NCBI GenBank assembly: GCA_947501935.1
Contig: CANMXU010000012.1
Coordinates: 1 to 64,000, forward strand
Length of the DNA: 64,000 nt
Direction of reading: 5' to 3'
Source of the DNA: an uncultured Alteromonadaceae bacterium
GTDB taxonomy: Bacteria > Pseudomonadota > Gammaproteobacteria > Enterobacterales > Alteromonadaceae
Position 1 is the stretch's first letter. Each line of letters opens with the position of its first letter. Shown one piece after another: positions 52,733-63,197 of this stretch. Made by a program: the position numbers and the translations under genes. A model generated the notes under the pieces. The model had not been told where the DNA came from, made no database searches, and saw only the letters and a program-made list of their open reading frames with translations.

Positions 52733-53347
52733 TCAGCTAGTTAACGCTAAGCCTAAGCCATAAAATACCGGAATAATTGACCCCACTAATAATAGAGCCA
52801 TAAGCACATTAAAATAGCGCTGATGACTTGGCTTTGCTAAGTATTTCTTCATTTGTATTCCCCCCAATAACCAAACGGCCATACAAGGAATAGCGATAAT
52901 AAAAAACACTAAACTTAGATACAGCACTTGCCAATGCAAACTAACTGATAAAGTAGTGAATGTTGATATTGCCCCTGTAGCAATAACCCATGCCTTAGGA
53001 TTTAACCATTGAAACAAAGCCGCTTGAATAAAACTGATTGGCTTAGCTACTGCTGATTCAAGCGAGCTTGAAGCAGAATTTGCCATTAACCAAGCCAAAT
53101 ATAATAAATAAAAAGCCCCTGTAATTTGAATGACTTGATGCAAAAATGGGTATTGTTGAAATAAAGTTGATAAACCTAAGCCAATCACTATCAGCATGGC
53201 CGGAAAGCCACAACAAATACCAAATAAATGTGGCAAGCTGCGCTTTATGCCAAAGTTTAAACCTGAGGTCATGATCATAATATTATTAGGCCCAGGCGTG
53301 ATGCTAGTTACAATGGCGAATATCCATATAGTAAGCCAATATTCCAA
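52733..53347 (-). CDS. LysE/RhtB-family amino-acid exporter
   Basis: A 204-residue inner-membrane protein with about five to six membrane helices and the family signatures TPGPNNIMIMTSGLNFG and QWLNPKAW. LysE/RhtB proteins export amino acids or related compounds. Which one is not readable. It starts 3 bases from the stop of the secreted protein upstream (53351-53782), so these genes and the Gfo/Idh/MocA gene form a tight leftward unit. Confidence 0.9.
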   Translation of the reverse strand: MEYWLTIWIFAIVTSITPGPNNIMIMTSGLNFGIKRSLPHLFGICCGFPAMLIVIGLGLSTLFQQYPFLHQVIQITGAFYLLYLAWLMANSASSSLESAVAKPISFIQAALFQWLNPKAWVIATGAISTFTTLSVSLHWQVLYLSLVFFIIAIPCMAVWLLGGIQMKKYLAKPSHQRYFNVLMALLLVGSIIPVFYGLGLALTS

Positions 53348-53350
53348 TGT

Positions 53351-53782
53351 TCAATCCTCTTTATTAACCGATAAATAATAGTGCTTAAGCTCTACATTAA
53401 CTTGTTGCTGTTCATCAGTAGTTAAGCTTTGATAACCACGAAAATATGACCAGCCATATCCCCAACGAAAACTAGTGGGTAAATATGGGCTGCCGCCAAC
53501 ACGAACTCCAGCGAGCATTAATTTAGCAATTTGCGGCTCGCCAACTTTAGCAACACATACTTTTAATATGTTATCGGCCTGCTCTCGTTGTTTTGCTGTG
53601 CCACCCTGCCAATAAGCAATATCATGGTTAGTACAGCAACTTAGCCAAAGTGTTTGTTGAGCATTAGTGCCGTCTGGAAACATACTGCAGCCATCAGAGC
53701 TAAACGGTTTTATTTGCTCAGCATGTACAAAACCAGAACATAATAGTAAGAGTAAAATGAAGTAAATTTTCAATTTTCGCAC
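53351..53782 (-). CDS. Phospholipase-A2-like secreted protein
   Basis: A 143-residue exported protein, signal peptide ending near VHA. The mature part has SSDGCSMFPDG and the motif CCTNHDIAYWQGG, which looks like the calcium-loop/active-site CCxxHD pattern of secretory phospholipases A2. Four cysteines in the first half could form two disulfides. So it is likely a periplasmic or secreted lipase-like enzyme; whether it cleaves phospholipid is untested. It sits between the LysE exporter gene and an adjoining Gfo/Idh/MocA gene in the same direction. Confidence 0.65.
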   Translation of the reverse strand: MRKLKIYFILLLLLCSGFVHAEQIKPFSSDGCSMFPDGTNAQQTLWLSCCTNHDIAYWQGGTAKQREQADNILKVCVAKVGEPQIAKLMLAGVRVGGSPYLPTSFRWGYGWSYFRGYQSLTTDEQQQVNVELKHYYLSVNKED

Positions 53783-54781
53783 CTAAGGTAATGAACTGCT
53801 GAGAATTTGCTCCATCATCCAACTAGTATGTAAAGCGGTTTTACCTGTCGATGGATGCGTTATTTCCCCTGCTAAATGGGCACGAATATTATCAACATGG
53901 AAACGTTGAATATGTTCAGGGTTTTCAATAAAAATATTTTCTGAGTGGCCAGCACTTGTTAACGTTATGGCAGCTTCCTCAAAAACTGAAAAACTTAGTT
54001 CACCTTCACTACCATAAATAGTTACGCTATCTTTCCTGCCACTGCAGCCAAAATTCCAACTTCCAGTGCCGCTAATGCCATTAGTGTGCTGCCAACAGGC
54101 ACTGATGGCGTCAAAAGCGCTATATAGCTGTTGTTGATTAGTCGCAATGCCTTGAACCAACTGATAATCACCCAGCAGGTAAGCAAACAAATCTAAACCA
54201 TGGCTGGCTAAATCATCAAAATAGCCACCAAGAGCTATATTTTTATCAGTACGCCATTGATAATTTTTACTTAAATCAGCAGCCGAGGCAGGTTTAGTCA
54301 GTTGCCAATTAATATGACGAATATCGCCAATGGCTTTGCTATCAAGTAATGCTTTTACTTTAGTAAAACGTGGTAAAGAGCGCCGATAATAGGCAACGAA
54401 TAACGGTTGTTTAGCTTGTTCAAAAGCTTGGCTAATGGCTAAACTGTCTTCATAACTTGGCGCAAGTGGCTTTTCAATACAACAAGGCTTACCCGCGGCT
54501 GCAACCATTAAACCATATAATTTATGAGTATCAGGTGGTGTGGCAATATAAACTGCGTCAATATTAGGATTGTCAATAACTTCACTGGCATCGTCAAAAT
54601 AATGGGCAACGTTGTGGCGCTGCGCGTAATCTTGCGCTAAAGCTTTATTACGGCGCATAACGGCGGTTAACTGAAAACCGGTTGTTTGTTGGTAAGCGGG
54701 GCCGCTTTTAACTTCGGTTACATTGCCACAACCAATGATCCCCCAACGGATCATGGCATTGTTTAAAGGGGTAGCTGACAT
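53783..54781 (-). CDS. Gfo/Idh/MocA-family oxidoreductase
   Basis: A 332-residue NAD(P)-dependent oxidoreductase. GIIGCGNV at the start is the Rossmann dinucleotide motif, followed by IATPPDTH and the catalytic-lysine motif EKPLAPSYEDS, and ALGGYFDDLASHGLDLF. The family oxidises or reduces hydroxyl groups on sugars and inositols. The adjoining genes give no substrate. It is tightly linked to the following genes and the start follows AT-rich sequence with no obvious Shine-Dalgarno. Confidence 0.88.
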   Translation of the reverse strand: MSATPLNNAMIRWGIIGCGNVTEVKSGPAYQQTTGFQLTAVMRRNKALAQDYAQRHNVAHYFDDASEVIDNPNIDAVYIATPPDTHKLYGLMVAAAGKPCCIEKPLAPSYEDSLAISQAFEQAKQPLFVAYYRRSLPRFTKVKALLDSKAIGDIRHINWQLTKPASAADLSKNYQWRTDKNIALGGYFDDLASHGLDLFAYLLGDYQLVQGIATNQQQLYSAFDAISACWQHTNGISGTGSWNFGCSGRKDSVTIYGSEGELSFSVFEEAAITLTSAGHSENIFIENPEHIQRFHVDNIRAHLAGEITHPSTGKTALHTSWMMEQILSSSLP

Positions 54782-54921
54782 TGTTTAATTTAACTCAAAA
54801 GAAATACCTGTGACTATTAAAAACCAATAACCACAGGAATACCAAGATAAATTAAACTATTTAATAATAAGAATTTTATTAATAACTTGGTTAAATACCA
54901 GTAACACGTTTATATAAATTA

Positions 54922-56904
54922 TTAAGTTGTAAATTTAGCCACCAATGATTGCTGGGTATTGGCAATATTTTCTAACGACTGGCCAAGCTCAAGCGCTTGC
55001 TCTGATTGCGAGTTAACAATATCTGACTGCTCTTGAATTTGGGTCATGTTGCGATTCATTTCTTCACAAACACTGCTTTGCTCTTCGGTTGCTGCTGCAA
55101 TTTGAATGTTCATATCATTAATTAAAGTAACCGCCTCTGAAACTTGTGCCAACGCTTCAACAGCCTCTTTGGCCTTTTCTAAACCTTCTGCTGATTTACT
55201 TTGAGTATGATTCATAGAGTCAACCACTGAATTGGTTGACGTTTGCAACTGATTTAACATTTTAGCAATTTCACCGGTAGAGTCTTGGGTGCGCTGCGCT
55301 AAGGTTCTTACTTCGTCAGCAACTACCGCAAAACCACGACCTTGATCGCCCGCACGAGCAGCTTCAATGGCAGCGTTAAGTGCCAATAAGTTAGTTTGCT
55401 CAGCAATGTTTTGGATCGTCGCAAGAATGCCATGAATTTGTGTGGTGTTATTTTCAAGATCCGTTACTTGAGATGAGGCAACTTCAATTTGACCAACCAT
55501 TTCTTCAATTGCCTGACAGTTCTCGGTAACCTTAGTACTACTTAAATCGACAAATTGTTGGCCAGTGTTGGCTGAGTCGGCGGCGGTAGATGCACTTTTG
55601 GCCATGTCTTGTGAAGTCACCGCCATTTCATTCATCGCGGTCACCACCATATTTATTTCACTTAATTGCACATTAACGGCTTGGTTATTTAGAACCGACA
55701 CTTGGTTGGTTTGCTCTGCCGTTGAATTAACTTCAGATGCTGAATTTTTTATTTCTATAATTAAGCTACGTAAGTTTTCAATAATTTCATTAACCCAGCT
55801 ACCAACCACGCCAAACTCGTCTTTAGTGATCTTTTCAATTTTTTTAGTGAGATCACCTTCACCTTGAGCAATATCTTGTAAGCGTTCGGTCATTTCAGCT
55901 AATGGTCGATTAATTTGATTCATTAACCACCAACCTAATGCAAGGGTGATAACTATAGTTACCGCGACAATAATTAACCATAAAGTTAATGAAGCATTGG
56001 CAGTATTTTTATTGTCATTTGCGCGAGCAATAACATTGTTTGCGGCTAATTTTTCAATATCGCTGACGTCTTGAAAAATAGTATCTATTTTAGTTAGCCA
56101 TGCCGGTAAGTTTTTAGTTACTGGTTTTCCTATTCCCTTTTTGACCAGTTTTGACAAGTCGCTATATAACTTAGGTTTTAACGTTTCTTTAGTTAAGCTA
56201 CTAAACCGTTCTAATAACTCTCCTTGTGAGAGTTGTAAAACATTAGCGCCATGTAAACGCATTTGAGCTTCAAATTTCCCTAAACGGCCTAAGCTATTAA
56301 AACTTATGTTAGCGCCTTGTGCCGCTGTTTCCGGAAATTGGCTATTCAAAGTGGCTAATGAGTTTTTAAATTTCACCAAGTTTACATAGTTGGTAATATC
56401 GATAAGTAGCTCAGGGGTATTTGCTTCAGGTACTAAGCTCATGGTCGACCACATAGTGCCAAAAATATTGCCTGATAATTTAGCAACAAGCTCTACCGGT
56501 TTCATCGAAAGTGAATCAACTATGTCGCGATGCCTGATAAAGCTATTTACATCACCCATCATATTTTTACTGATCACTTGTTGAGTAACTGAACTAAAAC
56601 TACTGATGTCTGTTTCGTTAATTAACTTATTTAGCTGCGCAGCTAATTGCTCTGTTTTGCCACGGCGCTGCGTTAGTTTATTTTTCCATGTTGATTGATC
56701 CAGCGTGTACAAGATACTTAACGTGCGCTCTTGTTGCATAGAATCAGCAACCGTATTTAAAGCAACAACTAATTCAACCAAAGAAGTTACCTGCTCCGCT
56801 TTTTCAGCTGAAGCGGCATTTTGGTACACGTTTATAAAAGCAGTAATAATGAAAGCAATTAGTGGTGTAATAAATAATGCTATCAACTTTAATTTAATCG
56901 ACAT
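54922..56904 (-). CDS. Methyl-accepting chemotaxis protein with NIT-type sensor
   Basis: A 660-residue chemoreceptor. Two membrane helices (about residues 7-27 and 305-330) frame a periplasmic sensor of mostly helical nitrate/nitrite-sensing (NIT) type (residues 45-290). A HAMP linker ([21 protein letters not shown]) and the cytoplasmic signalling domain with hairpin tip [18 protein letters not shown] follow. It signals to CheA/CheW for directed swimming. The C-terminus lacks a CheR-binding pentapeptide. NIT is inferred from helical layout and length, so nitrate sensing should be treated as likely but not proven. Confidence 0.85.
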   Translation of the reverse strand: MSIKLKLIALFITPLIAFIITAFINVYQNAASAEKAEQVTSLVELVVALNTVADSMQQERTLSILYTLDQSTWKNKLTQRRGKTEQLAAQLNKLINETDISSFSSVTQQVISKNMMGDVNSFIRHRDIVDSLSMKPVELVAKLSGNIFGTMWSTMSLVPEANTPELLIDITNYVNLVKFKNSLATLNSQFPETAAQGANISFNSLGRLGKFEAQMRLHGANVLQLSQGELLERFSSLTKETLKPKLYSDLSKLVKKGIGKPVTKNLPAWLTKIDTIFQDVSDIEKLAANNVIARANDNKNTANASLTLWLIIVAVTIVITLALGWWLMNQINRPLAEMTERLQDIAQGEGDLTKKIEKITKDEFGVVGSWVNEIIENLRSLIIEIKNSASEVNSTAEQTNQVSVLNNQAVNVQLSEINMVVTAMNEMAVTSQDMAKSASTAADSANTGQQFVDLSSTKVTENCQAIEEMVGQIEVASSQVTDLENNTTQIHGILATIQNIAEQTNLLALNAAIEAARAGDQGRGFAVVADEVRTLAQRTQDSTGEIAKMLNQLQTSTNSVVDSMNHTQSKSAEGLEKAKEAVEALAQVSEAVTLINDMNIQIAAATEEQSSVCEEMNRNMTQIQEQSDIVNSQSEQALELGQSLENIANTQQSLVAKFTT

Positions 56905-57237
56905 ATCAATTTATCCCTAAACAAAGATAATAAGAGTGTTGTAGTAATTTTGTATTGTTAAAAGTTTAACAATTTATATATTCATATTTATCATACTTAA
57001 GAGTGTAATTAAAGGTACATGCTAATAATGCTGGAAAATTGACCTTATGGCTAACACTAAATAACTAGCAGTTGTTAATGGAATAAACAACTAATCAATA
57101 GATTTAATACCCCCCTATGACACTCTAATAACTCTCACAATTATTTTTTATTAAAACCGTTCAATTTTTATATGGTTTTTACCAGCTCAACTTTAAAAAG
57201 ACTTTAAATGAAAGTAATTAGTCACCGACATTTCACG
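56905..57237. other. Intergenic region upstream of MCP and of tandem repeats
   Basis: This AT-rich stretch must hold the promoter of the leftward MCP gene. I see no clear gene, hairpin or RNA signature in it; a short start MKVISHRHFTRS at 57208 soon runs into a stop. Confidence 0.6.
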
Positions 57238-57369
57238 CGGAGTTGTCAGGGTTACTTGTAAGTTGCGCTGTAGGGTTGCTGGAGTTACGAATTACTACTT
57301 ACGTAGGGTTGCCAGGGTTACCCATAACTTTACATTTAGAGTTACAAGGGTTACCATGATTACGAATGT
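57238..57369 (+). repeat. Four 33-nt imperfect tandem repeats before hicB
   Basis: Units at 57238-57270, 57271-57303, 57304-57336 and 57337-57369 have an exact 33-base period. Each begins like TAGGGTTG (or GGAGTTG, TAGAGTTA), then carries CAGGGTTAC or a variant near its middle. The array ends 15 bases before the HicB start. One frame stays open through all four units (11 codons each), but it lacks a start codon. Confidence 0.7.
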
Positions 57370-57384
57370 AAAATGGAGAAATAG

Positions 57385-57795
57385 ATGAACTATCCGGTAT
57401 TAATATTATTCAAAGAATTTACAAATAAATTTACTTTAGCGGTGCCAGACTTACCTGGCTGCGTAAATGAAAACGCTTCTATAGACCAAGGCATGAAAAA
57501 TTTAAAAGAGGTTATTGCCGGACATTTGAAAATTTTAGCGGAGTACGGAGAACAAATTCCCCATGCTAAAACGATAGATCATCACCGCAAAGAGTATCGT
57601 GACACTAACGCTATTTGGGCACTAATCGAATTTGATATTGTGCCCTATTTAGGTAAAAGCCATAAAATTAATGTCACCTTACCTGAGCTGTTAATAAAAC
57701 AAATTGATGATCGGGTCAGTAAAAGTGAGAAATATAAAACCCGTTCAGGATTTATCGCCAGTGCGTGCATGCAAGAATTAGAGGCTGGGAATTAA
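57385..57795 (+). CDS. HicB-family antitoxin-like protein, solitary
   Basis: A 136-residue HicB-type protein: an N-terminal RNase-H-like partial fold (VPDLPGCVNENASIDQ, the HicB hallmark) and a C-terminal ribbon-helix-helix DNA-binding part (INVTLPELLIKQIDDRVSK, GFIASACMQEL). HicB normally neutralises the HicA mRNA-cleaving toxin and represses their own operon. No HicA-like 60-residue ORF with its double-stranded-RNA-binding signature is visible on either side, so this is a solitary HicB. The start has GGAG 8 bases upstream. It follows the 33-nt repeat array and precedes a strong hairpin. Confidence 0.85.
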   Translation: MNYPVLILFKEFTNKFTLAVPDLPGCVNENASIDQGMKNLKEVIAGHLKILAEYGEQIPHAKTIDHHRKEYRDTNAIWALIEFDIVPYLGKSHKINVTLPELLIKQIDDRVSKSEKYKTRSGFIASACMQELEAGN

Positions 57796-57845
57796 AAGGT
57801 TTTAGATAATGCGGGATGAATATATTGCTCGAATTAAGTAAGCAG

Positions 57846-57887
57846 TTAAGGTGAGCTAATATAAAGGTATTTTTTAGCTCACCTTAA
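57846..57887. terminator. 14-bp hairpin between hicB and bioD
   Basis: TTAAGGTGAGCTAA (57846-57859) pairs perfectly with TTAGCTCACCTTAA (57874-57887). Placed between convergent genes, it could terminate both. Confidence 0.7.
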
Positions 57888-57988
57888 TGTTTTAAGCTTT
57901 AAGCAAAGCAACTATAAAGCAACTATATAGAAGAAGTTATCTGTAAAATTAAAATAAGCTAAATTAAACCAACCAAGCAAGCAAACTG

Positions 57989-58687
57989 CTAGGCTAAAAC
58001 TGACAGGTCAATGTTATCAACAGCCTGGTTAATATCCGGTTGATAATTTAAGACCCCAAGACAAGGCGCAGCTATCATCGCCTTAAGCTCAGATAAATTT
58101 TCAGCTAAATACTCCATTGGCTGCTGGCAATTAGCCACCCAACCTACGCATGTTAAACCATCGGCTTTAATACTTTCATAAGTTAATATGGCATGGTTTA
58201 AACATCCCAATTTCATATTCACCACGAGTATAACTTTAAGCTGCTGGTGTTGAACAAACTGAGAAAGAAAAACATTGTTACCTAAAGGTAGGCGCCAACC
58301 GCCTGCGCCTTCTGTTATAGTGATATCAGCTTGGTGTTTGGCTAGTGCGTCAAAGCCAGTATTAATATCCGCTAAAGTAATTTTTGCATTGTGTTTATTG
58401 GCGGCAATATGCGGAGCAATAGCTTCTTTAAAAGCAATTGGGTTAACTTGGCGAATAGTTTGACCAACATTGGCAACCTCAACTAACGCTTTTGCGTCAC
58501 CATTTATAAGCTCACCATTAACTTCATCACACCCCGCTGATATAGGTTTATACACAGCAACTGCTTTATTACGTAAGGTAAACGCTTTTACCAATATTTG
58601 AGCAAAGTAGGTTTTACCCGCATCAGTATCTGTTGCGGTGATAAAGTACTGTTCAGAGCTAATATTTTTACTCGATACTTTAGTCAT
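57989..58687 (-). CDS. bioD: Dethiobiotin synthetase
   Basis: A 232-residue ATP-dependent carboxylase that closes the ureido ring of dethiobiotin. ATP-loop TATDTDAGKTY at the start, YKPISAG with the catalytic Lys and ITEGAGGWRLPL are family motifs. It is the last gene of the leftward bioB-F-C-D operon and overlaps bioC by 8 bases, so translation is coupled. Length is typical. Confidence 0.95.
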   Translation of the reverse strand: MTKVSSKNISSEQYFITATDTDAGKTYFAQILVKAFTLRNKAVAVYKPISAGCDEVNGELINGDAKALVEVANVGQTIRQVNPIAFKEAIAPHIAANKHNAKITLADINTGFDALAKHQADITITEGAGGWRLPLGNNVFLSQFVQHQQLKVILVVNMKLGCLNHAILTYESIKADGLTCVGWVANCQQPMEYLAENLSELKAMIAAPCLGVLNYQPDINQAVDNIDLSVLA

Positions 58688-59465
58688 TTACTTTCACCAA
58701 TTGCCCTGAAAACAGCCGGTACGTTGCCGGATAAACGCCACTAGGCTCTTGATAATTAGAATAACATTGGATCATTTTTTTCCATTTGTCTTTTCCAGCT
58801 AACCCTTTTGCTTGTTTACTATTAACGCTATTGGCACCTAACCCTTTTAATTCATGAGCTAAATGCATGACGTTTTCGTATTCAAGCACAATATCTTTAC
58901 AATGATGATCTACAAGCTTGGCATTCGAGCTTTGCATGATGGAAATGAGCTCTTGCTCAGACTTAAAATCATTGACGTGTTGATCATCATCGACTTGCGC
59001 CCAAGAAGTTTTTAATTCATTAAGCGTTCCGTCCATTAGCGTGGTAAAAATAAACGAACCGCCGGGCTTTAATACTCGTAGAATTTCATCGAGTGCCTTA
59101 TTAAGCGGGTCAAACCACTGGATGACTAAATTAGAATAAATAAGATCAACACTAGCACTTGCCAATGGCAGTTTCATCCCATCAGCTTGGAGCCAATGAA
59201 TGTCAGCATTTCGATTATTTTTTGCGTATTGAAGCATTTGCCCTGAAATATCTACGCCAATAACACGCTGAAATTTACTGGCTAAAATGTCGGTAAAAAA
59301 ACCCGTACCTGAGCCTAAGTCTAAAACGGTTAAGTTATTATCATTGGGTAACCATGGCATTAAATGTTTGCCACTATAACGCTGAAGTCGCGCTGAAATG
59401 TCATAAGAATGACTAGCTGCGCCAAATGTACGCGCTATTTTCAATAAGTTTGAACCTGAGTTCAT
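58680..59465 (-). CDS. bioC: Malonyl-ACP O-methyltransferase
   Basis: A 261-residue SAM-dependent methyltransferase that caps malonyl-ACP to start pimelate assembly for biotin. The SAM motif [13 protein letters not shown] and motifs ADGMKLPLA and [10 protein letters not shown] are clear, as is the start with FGAASHSYD, typical of BioC. It lies between bioF (4-base overlap ATGA) and bioD (8-base overlap). Confidence 0.94.
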   Translation of the reverse strand: MNSGSNLLKIARTFGAASHSYDISARLQRYSGKHLMPWLPNDNNLTVLDLGSGTGFFTDILASKFQRVIGVDISGQMLQYAKNNRNADIHWLQADGMKLPLASASVDLIYSNLVIQWFDPLNKALDEILRVLKPGGSFIFTTLMDGTLNELKTSWAQVDDDQHVNDFKSEQELISIMQSSNAKLVDHHCKDIVLEYENVMHLAHELKGLGANSVNSKQAKGLAGKDKWKKMIQCYSNYQEPSGVYPATYRLFSGQLVKVND

Positions 59466-60604
59466 GTATTGATAACCTCGTTAATACAATTCGCTAACGC
59501 TTTGATTTGCGGTTCATTATGAAGAGAAGTTATGGTTACGCGTAACCTTGAACTATTAACTGGCACTGTTGGCGGCCTGATAGCTGTTACCCAAAAACCA
59601 CGATTTTTAAGTTGCGCTGATATCTCGAGCGCTTTTTCTTCTGAACCGATAACGATAGCGTGAATTGAAGATTCTGTTGGTAATAATTCGATAGCTGGGT
59701 CAAGTGTAGTTGATAATAAATCACTTAACGCGGCAATTTTTTCTCGGCGCCATTTTTCATCAATGGCAATTTCAATACTCTTTTTCGTCGCCCAAGCAAT
59801 AGCCGGAGAAATTGCTGTTGAATAAATATAATGACGAGAAAAGTTAGTTAAATACTCAGCAACATTTTCATCACAGGCGATAAACGCCCCGCTACTTGCT
59901 AATGCCTTGCCAAAGGTTGCCATAACGATATTAACATCAGCTTTACTAACACTACCTTGACCTTGCTCACCAATTACGCCAATGCTATGAGCGTCGTCAC
60001 TATAAAGCCAAGCGTTATATTGCTGTGCTAGTTGTGCAATTTCGCCAAGGTTAGCTTGACAACCGTCCATGCTAAAAACACCTTCAGTGACAATCAGTTG
60101 ACTATTTGAGCTACTCGTAGCTAAAAATTTTTCAAGCTGTGCGGTATCGTTATGTAAAAAACGTTTTACCTTGGCTTTTGATGCTAATGCGCCGTCAATT
60201 AACGAGGCGTGACTGAGTTTATCTAACCAAAAATGGCTGTCTGTTTGGCCTAATGCCTGAAGTGTGCCAGCATTAGCAGCAAAGCCACTAGAAAATAATA
60301 AACAGCGCGGTTTATTGAGCCATTGACAAATGTCGTGCTCTAACGCTTGATGAGCATAATGAAAACCGGTGATCAAGCTTGACGCACTAGCGCTAGTACC
60401 AAAACGCTCAGCACCGGATTGCAGTGATTTTTTTACTTCAAGGTTTTGCCCTAGGCCTAAATAATCATTAGATGAAAAGTTAACGTAGTCTTTACCGTCA
60501 ACTTTTATCATCATGTCATTATTGTCTTCGACGCAAATTCGTTGTCGAAAACGGCATTGTTCACGCTGGCTTTGTAACTGCTGATTTATAAAATCAAACG
60601 CCAT
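59462..60604 (-). CDS. bioF: 8-amino-7-oxononanoate synthase
   Basis: A 380-residue PLP enzyme that condenses pimeloyl-ACP with alanine. The PLP lysine is in [33 protein letters not shown] and [13 protein letters not shown] fit the alpha-oxoamine synthase family. It starts 11 bases after bioB and overlaps bioC by 4 bases. Length is typical. Confidence 0.95.
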   Translation of the reverse strand: MAFDFINQQLQSQREQCRFRQRICVEDNNDMMIKVDGKDYVNFSSNDYLGLGQNLEVKKSLQSGAERFGTSASASSLITGFHYAHQALEHDICQWLNKPRCLLFSSGFAANAGTLQALGQTDSHFWLDKLSHASLIDGALASKAKVKRFLHNDTAQLEKFLATSSSNSQLIVTEGVFSMDGCQANLGEIAQLAQQYNAWLYSDDAHSIGVIGEQGQGSVSKADVNIVMATFGKALASSGAFIACDENVAEYLTNFSRHYIYSTAISPAIAWATKKSIEIAIDEKWRREKIAALSDLLSTTLDPAIELLPTESSIHAIVIGSEEKALEISAQLKNRGFWVTAIRPPTVPVNSSRLRVTITSLHNEPQIKALANCINEVINT

Positions 60605-60615
60605 AGCGATTACCG

Positions 60616-61686
60616 TTAAGTGGCGGCGTTATAGAAAACATCACTGTTTTCTTGGTCAACAACGGCTGTTTTTATCGCGTGCAACTCTTGTGCTTCGTCA
60701 ATGTCATTAGCAATAGTTTCGGTATTAATGCCTAATTTATTGAATAATAAAATATCTTTATTAGTTTCAGGGTTTTGCGTGGTTAGTAGCTTACAACCAA
60801 AAAATATAGAGTTGGCACCGGCTAAAAAGCACATCGCTTGCATTTGTTCGTTCATTTCATTACGACCTGCTGAAAGGCGTACATGGCTTTTCGGCATTAT
60901 AATACGAGCAACGGCAATATTGCGGATAAAGTCGAATTCGTCTAAATCATCAACATCTGATAATGGTGTACCTTCAATTTTAACTAACTTATTAATTGGC
61001 ACACTTTCTGGCTGTGGATTTAAGTTGGCTAATTGCACTAACATCGAAGTGCGATCTTTAGCTTGTTCACCTAAACCTAAAATACCGCCACTACACACTT
61101 TCATGCCCGCAGTACGTACATTCGATAACGTGTCTAAACGGTCTTGATAACTGCGGGTAGTGATAATTTGATTGTAATGCTCTTCAGAAGTATCAAGGTT
61201 ATGGTTGTAATAATCTAAGCCCGCATCGCCTAATTGCGCTGCTTGGTCTTCATCTAACATACCTAAAGTCATACAGGTTTCTAAACCTAGTGCTTTAACG
61301 CCTTTTACCATATCTAATACGTATGGCATGTCACGCGCTTTAGGGTTACGCCATGCTGCGCCCATACAAAAACGAGTTGAGCCTTGTGCTTTTGCTGCTT
61401 GTGCTGCTTCAAGTACTTTATCAACTTCCATTAAACGTTCTTTTTCAAGGTCAGTTTTATAACGAGAGCTTTGCGAGCAGTATTTACAGTCTTCTGGGCA
61501 CGCGCCGGTTTTAATTGACAATAAAGTACTCACTTGTACTTCGTTCGGATTAAAATGTTGACGATGAACCGTTTGCGCTTGAAACATTAAGTCATTAAAG
61601 GGTAATTCGAATAATGCTTGTACTTCACTTTTTGTCCAATTATGACGAGGTTGAGCGTGTTCATTTGAGTTTTCTATAACAGACAT
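60616..61686 (-). CDS. bioB: Biotin synthase
   Basis: A 356-residue radical-SAM enzyme inserting sulfur into dethiobiotin. The CxxxCxxC cluster is in [33 protein letters not shown] and [15 protein letters not shown] carry other family residues and the second [2Fe-2S] cluster ligands. It is the first gene of the leftward biotin operon; the BirA operator and a -35/-10 promoter lie about 90-120 bases upstream. Confidence 0.96.
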   Translation of the reverse strand: MSVIENSNEHAQPRHNWTKSEVQALFELPFNDLMFQAQTVHRQHFNPNEVQVSTLLSIKTGACPEDCKYCSQSSRYKTDLEKERLMEVDKVLEAAQAAKAQGSTRFCMGAAWRNPKARDMPYVLDMVKGVKALGLETCMTLGMLDEDQAAQLGDAGLDYYNHNLDTSEEHYNQIITTRSYQDRLDTLSNVRTAGMKVCSGGILGLGEQAKDRTSMLVQLANLNPQPESVPINKLVKIEGTPLSDVDDLDEFDFIRNIAVARIIMPKSHVRLSAGRNEMNEQMQAMCFLAGANSIFFGCKLLTTQNPETNKDILLFNKLGINTETIANDIDEAQELHAIKTAVVDQENSDVFYNAAT

Positions 61687-61784
61687 ATTTACTACCTAAA
61701 AAGCTTGAGACTAAAAATACAACTTTAAACCAAACGAAATAATTAACTGCTTGGTATCATTTGCATCATCAAATATTAACGGGT

Positions 61785-61812
61785 AGTCTAGCCAGCAAAA
61801 CCATGATGTCAA
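61785..61812 (-). promoter_or_regulatory. Probable bioB promoter
   Basis: On the minus strand TTGACA (61807-61812 on +) and TAGACT (61785-61790 on +) are separated by 16 bases. The -35 element overlaps the BirA operator, so repression by BirA would block it. Confidence 0.55.
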
Positions 61813-61837
61813 CCTTCAATTTAATTATAAGTTTACA
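61807..61837. promoter_or_regulatory. BirA operator between bioB and bioA
   Basis: TGTCAACC (61807-61814), 15-base spacer, AGTTTACA (61830-61837): each half differs by one base from the E. coli BirA site TGTAAACC-N15-GGTTTACA. The right half ends one base before the bioA start codon. Confidence 0.85.
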
Positions 61838-61838
61838 T

Positions 61839-63167
61839 ATGAGCAATAAACAAACAAAACCACTCGACTTTGACCGTCAACATGTTTGGCATCCTTATAC
61901 TTCAATGAGCAAACCTCTGCCATCTTATTTTGTTGAATCAGCACACGGTGTTCACTTACAGCTCGGTAGTGGTGAAAAAGTCATAGATGCGATGTCATCT
62001 TGGTGGGCTGTTATTCATGGTTATAACCACCCTGCACTAACTAAAGCAATTACAGAGCAGGCGGCAAAAGTTTCACATGTTATGTTTGGCGGCTTAACCC
62101 ATCAACCCGCAATTGACCTTTGCCAAAAATTAGTTGAGTTAACGCCTGAGCCATTACAGAAGGTATTTTTATCAGACAGTGGTTCTGTGGCAGTAGAAGT
62201 TGCCATGAAAATGGCATATCAATATTGGTTTGCTGTTAAAGCCTCACAGCCTAACTTATATAAAGCAACAGATAAAACTAAGTTATTAACGGTAAAAAAT
62301 GGCTACCACGGTGATACCTTTGCCGCTATGTCAGTTTGCGACCCCGTTAATGGTATGCATCAAATGTTTGAGAATGTTATCAACAAACATTATTTTGCCC
62401 CAGCACCTAAAACTCGCTTTGGCGATGCATGGGATGAAAGCGAACTTACTGAGTTAAAGGCTTTATTTGCAGAGCATCATCAAGAACTTGCAGCTTTTAT
62501 TATTGAACCTATAGTACAAGGCGCAGGTGGTATGCGTATTTATCACCCAGAGTATTTAAAAGCTTGTCGCACTTTGTGTGATAAATACCAAGTGCTATTA
62601 ATAGCCGATGAAATTGCCACCGGCTTTGGCCGTACTGGAAAATTATTTGCTTGCCAGTGGGCAGCAATAACCCCTGATATTTTATGCTTAGGTAAAGCGT
62701 TAACTGGCGGTTATATGACTTTGGCCGCAACCATGTGTACTGACAATGTAGCAACCACCGTCAGTAATAGTGAAGCAGGCTGCTTTATGCATGGGCCTAC
62801 TTTTATGGGTAACCCACTAGCGTGTGCTGTTGCCAATGCCAGTTTAGACTTATTAATAAAAGATAACTGGCAAGAGAAAATAGCAGCTATTGAGCTACAA
62901 CTGCAACAAGAATTATTACCGTTAAGTGCGCACAGCCAAGTTGCTGACACCCGTGTTATTGGCGCGATTGGCGTAGTAGAAGTAAAAAGCCTGGTAAATA
63001 TGAGCCAAATTCAAAAACGTTTTGTTGAACTTGGCGTGTGGATCCGCCCGTTTGGCAAGCTTATATACATTATGCCGCCATTTATTATCTCGCCGGTAGA
63101 ATTAAGCAAAGTAATTGCCGCTATTACTACCGTTTTAGATGAGAATGATTGCTTTATTGGTGAATAA
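61839..63167 (+). CDS. bioA: Adenosylmethionine-8-amino-7-oxononanoate transaminase
   Basis: A 442-residue PLP aminotransferase. [41 protein letters not shown], the metal/cofactor block [16 protein letters not shown], and [10 protein letters not shown] with the PLP lysine follow E. coli BioA closely. ATG 61839 was chosen because from it the N-terminus matches BioA within about ten residues; earlier ATGs lie inside the BirA operator. No strong ribosome site is seen. Product is 7,8-diaminononanoate, the BioD substrate. It is divergent from bioBFCD. Confidence 0.95.
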   Translation: MSNKQTKPLDFDRQHVWHPYTSMSKPLPSYFVESAHGVHLQLGSGEKVIDAMSSWWAVIHGYNHPALTKAITEQAAKVSHVMFGGLTHQPAIDLCQKLVELTPEPLQKVFLSDSGSVAVEVAMKMAYQYWFAVKASQPNLYKATDKTKLLTVKNGYHGDTFAAMSVCDPVNGMHQMFENVINKHYFAPAPKTRFGDAWDESELTELKALFAEHHQELAAFIIEPIVQGAGGMRIYHPEYLKACRTLCDKYQVLLIADEIATGFGRTGKLFACQWAAITPDILCLGKALTGGYMTLAATMCTDNVATTVSNSEAGCFMHGPTFMGNPLACAVANASLDLLIKDNWQEKIAAIELQLQQELLPLSAHSQVADTRVIGAIGVVEVKSLVNMSQIQKRFVELGVWIRPFGKLIYIMPPFIISPVELSKVIAAITTVLDENDCFIGE

Positions 63168-63197
63168 TACCAGCGGCAATTAAAAGTGAGTCTTGGG

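Noticed and set aside
57238..57369. CRISPR array
   Set aside because: The units are contiguous and imperfect with no unique spacers, and no cas gene is near.
57217..57387. Repeat-encoded protein in the frame through the 33-nt units
   Set aside because: It has no start codon after the upstream stop and no ribosome site; codon content is unlike the neighbours.
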